Origin: Didemnitutus sp041906465
Lineage (GTDB): Bacteria > Verrucomicrobiota > Verrucomicrobiia > Opitutales > Opitutaceae
Assembly (NCBI GenBank): GCA_041906465.1
Contig: JAYRJE010000002.1
Coordinates: 434,001-498,000 of the forward strand
Length of the DNA: 64,000 bases
Direction of reading: 5' to 3'
The notes under the pieces are model-generated. The model saw nothing but the letters and a program-made list of their open reading frames with translations, was not told where the DNA came from and did not search any database. Positions 52,371-60,843 of the stretch are shown one piece after another (the first letter of the stretch is position 1; every line of letters begins with the position of its first letter). Both the position numbers and the translations under genes were made by a program.

Positions 52371-55300
52371 TCAGAATGTCGCGGTGAGGGACAGCGAATA
52401 CGTCCTGCCCCGCCAGTCGCCGTAGGGCTGCACTCCCGCCGCCGCGTCGTCGCTGACGAATTTCGGGTAGTCGAAGCCGGAAAGATTGTTCACGCGCACC
52501 TGCAGGCGCAGGCCGTAGCGTTTGGTCTTCAGCTGGAGCAGGCGCACGAGGTCGGCTTGTCCGTAGGCGTCGAACTGCCAGTAGGGACGGACGCGCCGCT
52601 CGCCTTGCGCAATCCACTGGGTGGCGGGCAACAGCCGGGAGTGAAAATACTGGCCGTCGAGGCCGAAGCCATAGGTGCGGTTCGACCACCCGGCGCCGAA
52701 ATTCGCGCGGTAGCGCAGCAGGCCGGGCGCGGTGCCGTCCGGATGGTTCAGCTGGTCGATCGTCGGCGAATTGGAGAACACCTGCCGCTGATACCGCTGG
52801 TAGTAGAGCAGGCGTCCGCGCGTCTCGAGCGTGCCGCCGAACACGCCGGTCCAGGCATAGTCGAGCGCGAGCGTCCAGTTTTGCGAGTGGCGCGAGGAAG
52901 CATTGATGCTGCCGACGATCAGGCGCGTCACGCGACCGACGGTCTCGCCGGCCTCGGGTGCGCCGCGCTCGACGCGGTCGGGCAGCAGCGTTTCGAGCGT
53001 GAGCGTGTCGTCCTTGGTCAGCGCCAGGATCTCATTGGTTTTGCGCGTATCGATGAAATCCAGCGAGGCGCGGAAATGGTGTTCGTCGCCCCGCTCGAAA
53101 ACGAGCCCAGCGGTCTGCGTGACGGCATCCTCGGGCGGGAGGAGGAGATTCACGTCGTCGTCGATCTGCGTGAGGTAGGTTTCGTTGTTCCGGCGCGGGT
53201 CGGTGATGAACTGCTGGTTTACGCCGCCGCCCGGTCCGCCGGGGCTCGCGACGCCGCGGCTGAGCTGCGGCGTGGGGAAGCGCTTCGAGGAGGTGACGCT
53301 GCCGCGGAACGTGAGGCCGCCGGTGAAGCCCGCCTTCAGGCCGAAGGTCGGCACGGTGTTCACCTCGTTGGATTGATCCGACGCGACGTAGCGGACGGCG
53401 ATGTCGGCTTCGAATTGGCGCAGCCATTTGGGCAACCAGCGGGAAGGGAGCAGCGGCGCCTGAACCTCGGAGAAGAAGCTGTAGCGCTCGAGTTGGCGAC
53501 CCTCGCGGATGGCCGGCCCGTCGGCGGGTGTGCCGTCGGCGTAGACGTCCTGCTCGGTGTAGTCCTCGAGTCGCAGCATGCGGTAGTCGGCGCCGGCGAT
53601 GAGACTGGCGCGGCCGGTGGGAAGGCTCAGTTCCTGATTTGTGACACGGGCGGAAACGTCGAGGGTGCGATAGTCGCCGAGGGTGACGAAGCGATCGCGT
53701 CCGCCGCGATAGATGAGCACGGAATCATAGAAGGCCTGGGGCGGCTCGAAGCGCTGGGTGTCGCGCAGCGGGTTGTAGAGCCCCTGGTCGACGAGCGTCT
53801 GCCAGCGCTCGGGGTCGGCGGCGGAGAGGCCGCGGTATTTGACGACGTTGCGCGAAACCTGCGCGTCGGCCGAAACGCGCCAGTCGCGCGGCAGGCGGAG
53901 CAGGACGCCGCCGACGGCCGAGGAAAAGTCGATGCGGGCTTCGCTGTAGTTTTCGCCGAGCAACGGCGCGGTTTCGAGCAAGGTGATGTCGATCGCCCGG
54001 CCGAACGGATTGAACGGCGAGGTGGGCGCGAGGGTGAGATTGCCGGTGAGCACGTCGAGCCCGCGGTTCATCACCGTGCGCGAGTGGGTGGCGTCGACGC
54101 CGACTTGAATCCACGGCCACGGATCGTAGGTGACCGAGCCGAAGAACGCCTCACGCCGCTGGCGGCGGCCGTAGGGGGAGTCGAGGGTCAGCGGTGACGC
54201 GGAGAGGCCCGCGGGGGAGTCGTAGAAATCGCGCTGCACGATGCCGGCGCGACCGTTGAACGCCGCGAGGCCGCCGGTGCCGTCGGCGCCGGGTGCGACG
54301 GAGGTGAAGCTCGCGCTGCCGGCGCCGAAAAGCGGTGAGCCGTCGGCGCTGCGGAGGTTCGGCGTGGCGCGGTAGAGCGAGTCCTGCGGGACGTTGAGCG
54401 AGCGATCGTGGCGGCGACGGAAGCCGAGTTCGGTCTCCGTGGGCGGTTCCGAAGATGTGAGCACGGCGTTGAGGCGCACGCGGAGTTTGTTGTCGAGCAG
54501 CGACTGGCCGTGCTGGAGCGAGAAGGAGGTCTGGGGGGCGTCGTAGCCGGCGGCGGCGTTGGTGTAGGTGGCGTTGACCTCCGTGGCGGTGACGTCCGGG
54601 CGGAGGACAATGTTGATCACGCCGCCGACCGGGTTGCCGCTGTAGATCGCGGAGGCGGAGGCGGGAAGGACCTCGACCTGCTGAATCAGCGAGAGCGGAA
54701 TGAAGTTCACGTCCGCCGGCTGGGTTTGCCCGACGCTGGTCTGCACCTCGGGCAGGCGGCGGCCGTTGATCAGAATGACGGTCTCGTTTTCGTCGTAGCC
54801 GCGCAGTTTGAGGTTCGTGCTGCCGGCGATGCCGCGGGTGAGATCGAAGGCGCCGCTCTGCTCCGGCGGGCGCGCGGCGGCGTCGCCTTCGAGGATGGCG
54901 CGCTGGAGAAATTCGTTCAGCGCGACGACGCCGCTGCGGGTGATTTGCTCGCGCGTGTAGATGGTGAAGGGGAGCGCGTCGTTCTCGCCGCGCGGAAGAT
55001 CGAGATTGCCGGTGGCGCGACGGGGACCGAGCAGCGCGGCGCTGTCGTCGATCGGGCGCAGGCGGGCGGAGCGGCCTTGGACGACGTAGGGCTCGAGCGT
55101 TTCGAGTTCGCGCGCGGGCTGGAAGCGCTGATCGGCGAGCTGCGAGATGCGGCCCGCTTCGACTTCGATGTTGTCGATGCGCAGGGGGTGCCAGCCGGCG
55201 GCGGTGGCAAAGAGTTGATGCCGTCCGGCTGGCACCGAGGCGAAATGGAAATGGCCGGCGGCATCGGTGAGGGCGGCGAGCCGCGTGCCGGCGAGCGCGA

Positions 55301-55673
55301 CGGCGATGCCGGCGGCGGGCTCGCCGTGCGCGAGGAGGAGCCGGCCGGTGATGGTGCCGGTCGTCTGCTGGACGGAGCGGACGACGTATTTGCCGCCGGC
55401 GTAGCGCCGCGCGGCGAAGCCGGTGTTCGCGAGCAGGCGAGCGAGCGCGACTTCGGGTTCGAGCGTGTCCTCGACGGCGTTGGCCTGCGCGGCGCCGATT
55501 TCGTCGGAGGGAAAGAGCACGTCGACTTTCGCCTGTTGCGAGAAGGCGAGCAGGGCATCGGCCGCGGGTTGGGCGGGGAGATGAAACTCGACGGGAGTGG
55601 CGACGAGCGACGCGGCAAGCGCGAGCATCGTGCCGGCGGCCAGTCGTCGGAGCAGGGCGGCGGGCCGGGCCAT
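52371..55673 (-). CDS. TonB-dependent outer-membrane receptor with STN domain
   Basis: This 1100-aa outer-membrane protein has a signal peptide (LAAGTMLALAASLVATPV). An STN domain follows at about 28-95 (FHLPAQPAADALLAFSQQAKVDVLF), then a carboxypeptidase-like beta domain at about 105-175 (GTITGRLLLAHGEPAAGIAVAL). The plug is next, with LPFTIYTREQITRSGVVALNEFL and LKLRGYDENETVILINGRRLPE, then a long beta-barrel ending YSLSLTATF. The terminal Phe is as expected. It imports a large substrate with TonB energy. The STN domain suggests that it also signals to the FecR and sigma factor encoded just upstream. Substrate identity is unknown. The FecR gene ends 3 bp before its start. Confidence 0.92.
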   Translation of the reverse strand: MARPAALLRRLAAGTMLALAASLVATPVEFHLPAQPAADALLAFSQQAKVDVLFPSDEIGAAQANAVEDTLEPEVALARLLANTGFAARRYAGGKYVVRSVQQTTGTITGRLLLAHGEPAAGIAVALAGTRLAALTDAAGHFHFASVPAGRHQLFATAAGWHPLRIDNIEVEAGRISQLADQRFQPARELETLEPYVVQGRSARLRPIDDSAALLGPRRATGNLDLPRGENDALPFTIYTREQITRSGVVALNEFLQRAILEGDAAARPPEQSGAFDLTRGIAGSTNLKLRGYDENETVILINGRRLPEVQTSVGQTQPADVNFIPLSLIQQVEVLPASASAIYSGNPVGGVINIVLRPDVTATEVNATYTNAAAGYDAPQTSFSLQHGQSLLDNKLRVRLNAVLTSSEPPTETELGFRRRHDRSLNVPQDSLYRATPNLRSADGSPLFGAGSASFTSVAPGADGTGGLAAFNGRAGIVQRDFYDSPAGLSASPLTLDSPYGRRQRREAFFGSVTYDPWPWIQVGVDATHSRTVMNRGLDVLTGNLTLAPTSPFNPFGRAIDITLLETAPLLGENYSEARIDFSSAVGGVLLRLPRDWRVSADAQVSRNVVKYRGLSAADPERWQTLVDQGLYNPLRDTQRFEPPQAFYDSVLIYRGGRDRFVTLGDYRTLDVSARVTNQELSLPTGRASLIAGADYRMLRLEDYTEQDVYADGTPADGPAIREGRQLERYSFFSEVQAPLLPSRWLPKWLRQFEADIAVRYVASDQSNEVNTVPTFGLKAGFTGGLTFRGSVTSSKRFPTPQLSRGVASPGGPGGGVNQQFITDPRRNNETYLTQIDDDVNLLLPPEDAVTQTAGLVFERGDEHHFRASLDFIDTRKTNEILALTKDDTLTLETLLPDRVERGAPEAGETVGRVTRLIVGSINASSRHSQNWTLALDYAWTGVFGGTLETRGRLLYYQRYQRQVFSNSPTIDQLNHPDGTAPGLLRYRANFGAGWSNRTYGFGLDGQYFHSRLLPATQWIAQGERRVRPYWQFDAYGQADLVRLLQLKTKRYGLRLQVRVNNLSGFDYPKFVSDDAAAGVQPYGDWRGRTYSLSLTATF

Positions 55674-55676
55674 GCG

Positions 55677-56678
55677 TCAGCGTTCGTTCGCGAGGGTGAC
55701 GTGCACGGCTCCGTGGGCGTCGCGTGAGAGGGTGACGTCGACTGCCTGCGGCAGCGCCTCCAGGAATTGCGGGAGACTGTCGAGGTTGAAGCTGCCGGTG
55801 AGCCGCTCGGCCGCGGCGCCGGGGGAGGCGGTGATCACGCGGTCGTGATGGCGGGCGAAGGCGGCGAGCACATCGCGCAGCGGCGCGCGGTCGAAGACGA
55901 TCCGGCCGTCGCGCCAGGCGAGGAAGGCATCGAGCTCCTTGGGGCTGAGCGCACGCACGGTGTTGGCGGCGTATTGCTCGTTTGCCGTCAGCGCGAGCGG
56001 GGCGGTGGTGGCGGGATGGCCGGGCTGCACCTGCACGGAGCCTTCCAGCACGGTGACCTGGAAGGGCGTGATGTCGTCGGCGCGCACGTCGAATTGCGTG
56101 CCGGTGACGCGCACGGTGCCGGCGGGCGTCTCGACGAAGAACGGGCGGGCCGCGTCTTTCGCGACACTGAAGAAGGCCTGACCGCGCGCGAGGTGAATGC
56201 GGCGCTCAGTCGCGCTGAGCGTGGCGGTAAGTTGCGTGTGAGCGTTCAGCTCGATGCGCGAGCCGTCGGCGAGGGCGATGGACTGGCGTTGCGCGGCGGC
56301 GGTGGCGAACTCGGTGGCGGCGGGCGGGGTGGTGTGCCCGTTCCAGAGCATGACCGCGATGGCTGCCGCGGCCGCGGTGAGCATTGCCCCGACCCACATC
56401 GGTCGGAGCAACCCGGGACGCGGACGGGCAGTCGTAAGCTCGCGGTTGGTTTCCACCGACGTGTCCGGGATGCCTGCCAACAACGGCAACTGCTGTTCGA
56501 GGTCGGCGGAAAACTGGCAATACGCGGAGAGCGCGGCGCGGTGCGTGGGGGCGGCGGCGAGCCACGCGTCGAGCGCGGTGCGTTCACTGGTGGTGAGCAC
56601 GGAGCCGTCGAGCTTGGCGGCCCAGAGTGCGGCCTGCTCTTCGACAGCGGGATCGAAGTGTTCGTGGTGTGGATTCAT
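55677..56678 (-). CDS. FecR-family anti-sigma factor
   Basis: This 333-aa inner-membrane protein has the N-terminal DUF4880-like segment (EEQAALWAAKLDGSVLTTSERTALDAWLAAAPTH) and a membrane helix at about 94-112 (MWVGAMLTAAAAAIAVMLW). The FecR domain follows: RQSIALADGSRIELNAHTQL, GQAFFSVAKDAARPFFVETPAGTVRVTGTQFDVR and VTVLEGSVQVQ. A C-terminal part resembles an STN-like fold (GRIVFDRAPLRDVLAAFARHHDRVI). It should pass the receptor signal to the sigma factor. Its start ATG overlaps the sigma stop (ATGA). Receptor, FecR and sigma are one operon. Confidence 0.93.
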   Translation of the reverse strand: MNPHHEHFDPAVEEQAALWAAKLDGSVLTTSERTALDAWLAAAPTHRAALSAYCQFSADLEQQLPLLAGIPDTSVETNRELTTARPRPGLLRPMWVGAMLTAAAAAIAVMLWNGHTTPPAATEFATAAAQRQSIALADGSRIELNAHTQLTATLSATERRIHLARGQAFFSVAKDAARPFFVETPAGTVRVTGTQFDVRADDITPFQVTVLEGSVQVQPGHPATTAPLALTANEQYAANTVRALSPKELDAFLAWRDGRIVFDRAPLRDVLAAFARHHDRVITASPGAAAERLTGSFNLDSLPQFLEALPQAVDVTLSRDAHGAVHVTLANER

Positions 56679-57229
56679 GACACGCCCTCCGGGGTGACAG
56701 CGGTGGCGTTGGCGGGAGGAGAATCGTCGAGCGCAGTGCGCAGGAGGCGCAAGGCGCGCGCGTGTTGTTTTTCGACCGTGCTGATGGCGATGCCGAGGCG
56801 GTCGGAAATTTCCTGGTGGGAGAGCAGCTCGACCTTGCGGAGGAGGAGCACGGTGCGGCAGCCCTCCGGGAGTTGGGCGATGGCGGCTTCGAGGCGGGCG
56901 AGTTCCTGGCGGGCGATGACCTGTTGGGCGACGCCGGGCTGGGCGGAGGCGGTGTGGTCGATGGGCGCCTCGCCGGGGGCAATGGGCGAGATGGCGCGGC
57001 GTTTCAGCCGGTTGATGGCGAGGCGGCGTGCGGTGGTGTAGAGGAGGGCTTCGGGTTTTTCCGCGGCGTCTTTCTGCACCGTGGGATAGACGCGCACGTA
57101 GGCGTCGTGGGCGACATCCTCGGCTTCCGACTCGTTGCGCAGGAGGCGCGTCAGGTAGCGGCGCAACGGCGCGACGGTGGCGCGGTAAAGCCCGGCAAAA
57201 TCGCGGCGGTTGTCCGGCTGTTCAGACAT
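56675..57229 (-). CDS. ECF sigma factor (FecI-type)
   Basis: The ATG at 57229 (MSEQPDNRRDFAGLY) gives 184 aa, the usual ECF length. An upstream ATG at 57352 adds a low-complexity stretch and is less likely. Region 2 has LRRYLTRLLRNESEAEDVAHDAYVRVY and YTTARRLAINRLKRR. Region 4 has LPEGCRTVLLLRKVELLSHQEISDRLGIAISTVEKQHARALRLLR. It should direct transcription of the receptor operon when FecR is signalled. It differs from the sigma genes at 7260 and 9523 by the lack of a C-terminal extension. The 253-bp gap before it, shared with the divergent membrane protein, shows no clear consensus promoter. Confidence 0.93.
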   Translation of the reverse strand: MSEQPDNRRDFAGLYRATVAPLRRYLTRLLRNESEAEDVAHDAYVRVYPTVQKDAAEKPEALLYTTARRLAINRLKRRAISPIAPGEAPIDHTASAQPGVAQQVIARQELARLEAAIAQLPEGCRTVLLLRKVELLSHQEISDRLGIAISTVEKQHARALRLLRTALDDSPPANATAVTPEGVS

Positions 57230-57482
57230 GGCGCTGCGGTCGGCAAACGACGGCGCAGCGTCGACTTCCCCGCCTAGTGCCGGAGCGGCAGTGGCGGAGG
57301 CGTAAACGGAGCGTTCGGCGGTGATGGGAGGCACGGCTGCCCATGGAGACAAACGTAGGCCGCGAACCCGCTACTGGGCCACGCCGAAATTTCGGGAGAA
57401 AGTTGCCCGAGCGGCCGAGTTCGCGTCGGGAGACAGTGGAAATCGGTCCGGCGGAGTAGAGGGACGGGGCACTTCGCTGGTC

Positions 57483-59645
57483 ATGAGGAAGATGCCAGCT
57501 CGAATGTTGCCTGAGGGGTTGCGGCCAACAACGTCCCTGCCCTTTTCGTCGGAGGATCGCCTGCGGACCGATCGCGCAGGGGTGATCGTGTTTGTCGCGG
57601 TTTTCGCGTTCGGCCTGCTCTGGGCGGCGCTGGCGCGGGTGGCGTGGGAGGATTATTACATCACTTACCGGGCGTCGAAAAATCTGGCGGAGGGGCACGG
57701 GCTCGTCTTCACGCCTGGCGAACGCGTGCACTCGTTCACGTCGCCGTTGGGCGTGCTGTTGCCGGCGTTGAGTTATGTGCTCACGGGGCGGAGTTCGGAT
57801 GACGCGGCGTTGTGGGTGTTTCGGGTCATCTCGTTTGCGGCGCTGGCGGGCGCGGCCTGCTTCATCTGGCACGCGCTGCGGCGCCTGCGGCCGGCGCAGC
57901 CGTGGGCCGCGGTGGCGGCGGTGGCCTGGCTCGCAACGGACAGCAAGACCCTGACGTTCACCGCCGGCGGCATGGAAACGGGCGTGCTGTTGTTTTTCCT
58001 CGGTTGGACGGTTTGGGCGTGTCTGACGTCGCCGCGGCACGTGGCGGCTCACTTGGGCGTGGCGTGGGCGGGACTGATGTGGAGCCGGCCGGATTCGTGC
58101 GTGTATATCGCCGTGCTGGGCGGCGCGCTCGTGCTGCTGTCGCGGCGGGAAAACGGCGTCGCGGTCCCGCGCTGGCAGGTGCTGAGAGAAATCATGGCGG
58201 CGGGCGCGCTCTGCGCGGTGCTTTATGTGCCATGGTTCGCGTGGGCGTGGCACTACTATGGCAGTCCGGTGCCGCACACGATCGTCGCCAAGGGACTCTT
58301 TCAGGACAATTCAGTGAGCGGTTTGGCGCGTTACGTCGCTTCGCTGCCAGCGGCGTTTGCGGAGGGCGGAACGAGTGTCGGTTTCACCTTTCCGCCGTAT
58401 TACGGAGCCCTGCCGGCGGCGCTGGAGTTCATGCGGCCCGGCTTGTTCGGTCTGGCCGCAGCGATACTGCTGTTGGCTTTTCTGCCGGGAGTATCGCGGG
58501 AGGTGCGTTTTGTCTCCGCGAGTTATCTCGGCGGGCATCTCTTCCTCACGGTGGGGGTGAAAGCTCCGGCGCCCTGGTATATGCCGACGGTGGCTTGGCT
58601 CGGAATGATCGCGCTCACGCTTGCTCTGGCCGAACTCGCCGGGGGGCCGCTGGCGGCTCGCTGGCGTCGCTGGTCGGCGGCGACGATCATGGCCGTGATG
58701 TTGGTTGTCTCCGCGTTGCTGGCCGTGGTGACGGCGCGTCAGTGTCGCCTCACCATGGACGTGGTCGAGCAGCCGGTGCGGCGGGCGGTGGGCGAGTGGC
58801 TCCGGGAGCACGCGTCGTCGGAGCGGGACACGGTGCTGTTGGAGCCGCTCGGTTACATCGGCTTTTACTCCGGGTTGAAGATGTTCGATTTTCCCGGGCT
58901 CTGTTCGCCCGAGATGGTGGTCGCCCGCAAACTTTCACCGGCACGGGCTTATCCGTATTCGTGGGGGAACCTGATTCCCATGTTGCGGCCGGATTGGCTC
59001 GTGCTGCGTCCGTTCGAGGTGGTCGAGGTGGCCAAGAACGACGCGCGGCTGCTGGCGTCCACTTATGAGCGCGTGCAGGTGTTCGATGTGACGGCGCAGA
59101 TCAAGGCGGCGCGGTGGTTGCCCATCCCGGGTTACCTGGGTCACGACGCCGTGTTCGAGATCTACCGCCGCAAGCCGGACGCGCCGCCGAGGCGCGCCGG
59201 GGTCGTGTTCGCGCCGGTCACGCTGGATGGGGTGACGGTGCGGGAGGCGCTGATGCCGGTCGAGGACACGGGCAATGGATTTTCGGCCCACGCGCCGTCT
59301 CGTCTGGTGCTGCCGCTGGGCGAGAGCGTGACTCACTTCACGGGCGGCTTCGGCCTCTACGAGGGGGCTTACGCGCAGCCGCGACCGAACGTGACGGACG
59401 GGGCCGAGTTCGTGATTTCCCTGCTGCGGCCCGATGGCTCTACCCACGAGTTGCTGCGTCGCTCACTCGATCCGGTGGCGCGACCGGAGGACCGCGGGTT
59501 GCAGCTTTTCGCGTTGGCGCTGCCACCGGGCGCGGCGGGAGCAAAGCTGGAGTTGAAAGTCACGTCCGGCCCGGCGGGCAACACCGCGTTCGATTGGAGC
59601 TACTGGCACGGCCTGACGTTCGAGGCGCGGCTGCGGCGCGAGTGA
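57483..59645 (+). CDS. GT-C-like membrane protein (arabinosyl/mannosyltransferase-like)
   Basis: The ATG at 57483 gives 720 aa. The frame is open further upstream but the added residues are not conserved-looking, and another ATG is at 57504. About 11 helices fill residues 30-440. The first loop WEDYYITYRASKNLAEGHGLVFTPGERVHSFTSPL matches the AftB-like group of GT-C enzymes, which carry the D/E-rich FxxRxxxNxxxGxGxVFNPGE pattern. The soluble C-terminal half ends KLELKVTSGPAGNTAFDWSYWHGLTFEARL. That is a single copy of the AWDW-type module also seen at 45748 and 49594. It should add a sugar from a lipid-phosphate donor outside the cytoplasm. This is inferred. Confidence 0.78.
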   Translation: MRKMPARMLPEGLRPTTSLPFSSEDRLRTDRAGVIVFVAVFAFGLLWAALARVAWEDYYITYRASKNLAEGHGLVFTPGERVHSFTSPLGVLLPALSYVLTGRSSDDAALWVFRVISFAALAGAACFIWHALRRLRPAQPWAAVAAVAWLATDSKTLTFTAGGMETGVLLFFLGWTVWACLTSPRHVAAHLGVAWAGLMWSRPDSCVYIAVLGGALVLLSRRENGVAVPRWQVLREIMAAGALCAVLYVPWFAWAWHYYGSPVPHTIVAKGLFQDNSVSGLARYVASLPAAFAEGGTSVGFTFPPYYGALPAALEFMRPGLFGLAAAILLLAFLPGVSREVRFVSASYLGGHLFLTVGVKAPAPWYMPTVAWLGMIALTLALAELAGGPLAARWRRWSAATIMAVMLVVSALLAVVTARQCRLTMDVVEQPVRRAVGEWLREHASSERDTVLLEPLGYIGFYSGLKMFDFPGLCSPEMVVARKLSPARAYPYSWGNLIPMLRPDWLVLRPFEVVEVAKNDARLLASTYERVQVFDVTAQIKAARWLPIPGYLGHDAVFEIYRRKPDAPPRRAGVVFAPVTLDGVTVREALMPVEDTGNGFSAHAPSRLVLPLGESVTHFTGGFGLYEGAYAQPRPNVTDGAEFVISLLRPDGSTHELLRRSLDPVARPEDRGLQLFALALPPGAAGAKLELKVTSGPAGNTAFDWSYWHGLTFEARLRRE

Positions 59646-59658
59646 GGCGACGGCCATG

Positions 59659-59686
59659 AAAAAGCCGGCGGTGCGTGCCGCCGGCT
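59659..59686 (-). terminator. terminator between convergent genes
   Basis: Nine-bp arms (AGCCGGCGG) close a 6-nt loop. On the minus strand the hairpin is followed by five T, so it best serves the epimerase gene at 59708. It could also slow the + strand gene that ends 13 bp away. Confidence 0.65.
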
Positions 59687-59707
59687 GGAGTAACGAAGGC
59701 CGGGAAA

Positions 59708-60769
59708 TTACGCCGACTTCGGGCGCGCTTTCCACGCCTCGACGATCTGGCGGATGGTTTCCTCGAGCGAGACGCTGATGTCCCAGCTCGGGTAATGCGC
59801 GCGCATCTTCCGCAAGTCCGAGTAATAGCAGATGTGGTCGCCGGCGCGGTTCTGGTCGACGTAGGTGTAGAGCTGTTTCTTGCCGGAGAATTTTTCCGCA
59901 ATCTGGAACGCTTCGAGGATCGAGCAGGAGTTGTTCTTGCCGCCGCCGAGATTGTAGACTTCGCCGGCGCGCGGCGCGGCGACGAACGCCGCCATGAAGC
60001 GCGCCACGTCGAGCGAGTGGATGTTGTCGCGCACCTGCTTGCCCTTGTAGCCGAACACGCGGTATTCGCGGCCCTCGAGGTTGCATTTCACGAGGTAGCT
60101 GAGGAAGCCGTGCAGCTCCACGCCGCTGTGGTTGGGGCCGGTGAGGCAGCCGCCGCGCAGCGCGCAGGTGGGCATGTTGAAGTAGCGGCCGTATTCCTGG
60201 ACCATGACGTCGGCGGCGACCTTCGACGCGCCGAAGAGCGAGTGCTTCGACTGGTCGATCGTGAACGTCTCGGCGATGCCGTGCGCGTAGGCCGGATCGG
60301 CGTAGTCCCAACGCGTCTCGAGTTCGGCGAGCTTGATGGAGTTGGGGGCGTCGCCGTAAACCTTGTTTGTGCTCATGTGCACGAACGGCGATTCCGGGCA
60401 GGCCTGGCGCGCGGCTTCGAGGAGATTGAGCGTGCCGACGGCGTTGGTGTCGAAATCGTCGAAGGGAATCGCGGCGGCGCGATCGTGCGACGGCTGCGCG
60501 GCGGTGTGGACGATGACGGACGGCTGGAGCTGCTTGACGAGCGCGAGCACGCCGGCGCGGTCGCGGATGTCCAGCTCGTGGTGCTGAAAGCCCTTCAGAT
60601 CCTGCGCGAGGCGTTGCTGGTTCCAGCGGGTGTCACCCTGCGGGCCGAAGAAAACGGCGCGCTGGTTGTTGTCGACGCCGTGCACGGTGTAACCCTGCGC
60701 AGCGAAGTAAACGCACACCTCGGAGCCGATGAGGCCCGAGGAACCGGTGACGAGGATGGTCTTGGCCAT
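59708..60769 (-). CDS. NAD-dependent epimerase, CDP-paratose 2-epimerase-like, Tyr replaced by Phe
   Basis: The ATG at 60769 (MAKTILVTGSSGLIGSE) gives 353 aa. An ATG 21 bases upstream adds a short stretch. It has the extended-SDR fold: SVIVHTAAQPSHDRAA, FVHMSTNKVYGDAPN, RGGCLTGPNHSGVELHG, VFGYKGKQVRDNIHSLDV and NNSCSILEAF. These are CDP-paratose 2-epimerase marks. At the place of the catalytic YxxxK the protein reads SLFGASKVAAD, so Tyr is Phe and Lys is kept. I recall similar Phe forms in related annotated proteins, so it may be a subgroup feature rather than a mutation. Activity is therefore uncertain. Confidence 0.8.
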   Translation of the reverse strand: MAKTILVTGSSGLIGSEVCVYFAAQGYTVHGVDNNQRAVFFGPQGDTRWNQQRLAQDLKGFQHHELDIRDRAGVLALVKQLQPSVIVHTAAQPSHDRAAAIPFDDFDTNAVGTLNLLEAARQACPESPFVHMSTNKVYGDAPNSIKLAELETRWDYADPAYAHGIAETFTIDQSKHSLFGASKVAADVMVQEYGRYFNMPTCALRGGCLTGPNHSGVELHGFLSYLVKCNLEGREYRVFGYKGKQVRDNIHSLDVARFMAAFVAAPRAGEVYNLGGGKNNSCSILEAFQIAEKFSGKKQLYTYVDQNRAGDHICYYSDLRKMRAHYPSWDISVSLEETIRQIVEAWKARPKSA

Positions 60770-60843
60770 GGGGAAAAAGTGAAACGTCACGCTACGGGGT
60801 GCCGCCGCACTGGCCAGCCGAAACCCGTCGCGATGCCGCGGGA

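Noticed and set aside
52117..52689. N-terminal extension of the GT-C protein at 49594
   Set aside because: It runs through an intergenic region with hairpins and into the receptor gene, while the paralogue at 45748 starts at the equivalent of 52116.
52314..54197. + strand ORF of 627 codons opposite the TonB receptor
   Set aside because: Antisense shadow in a GC-rich gene, with an Ala/Gly/Val/Arg-dominated sequence.
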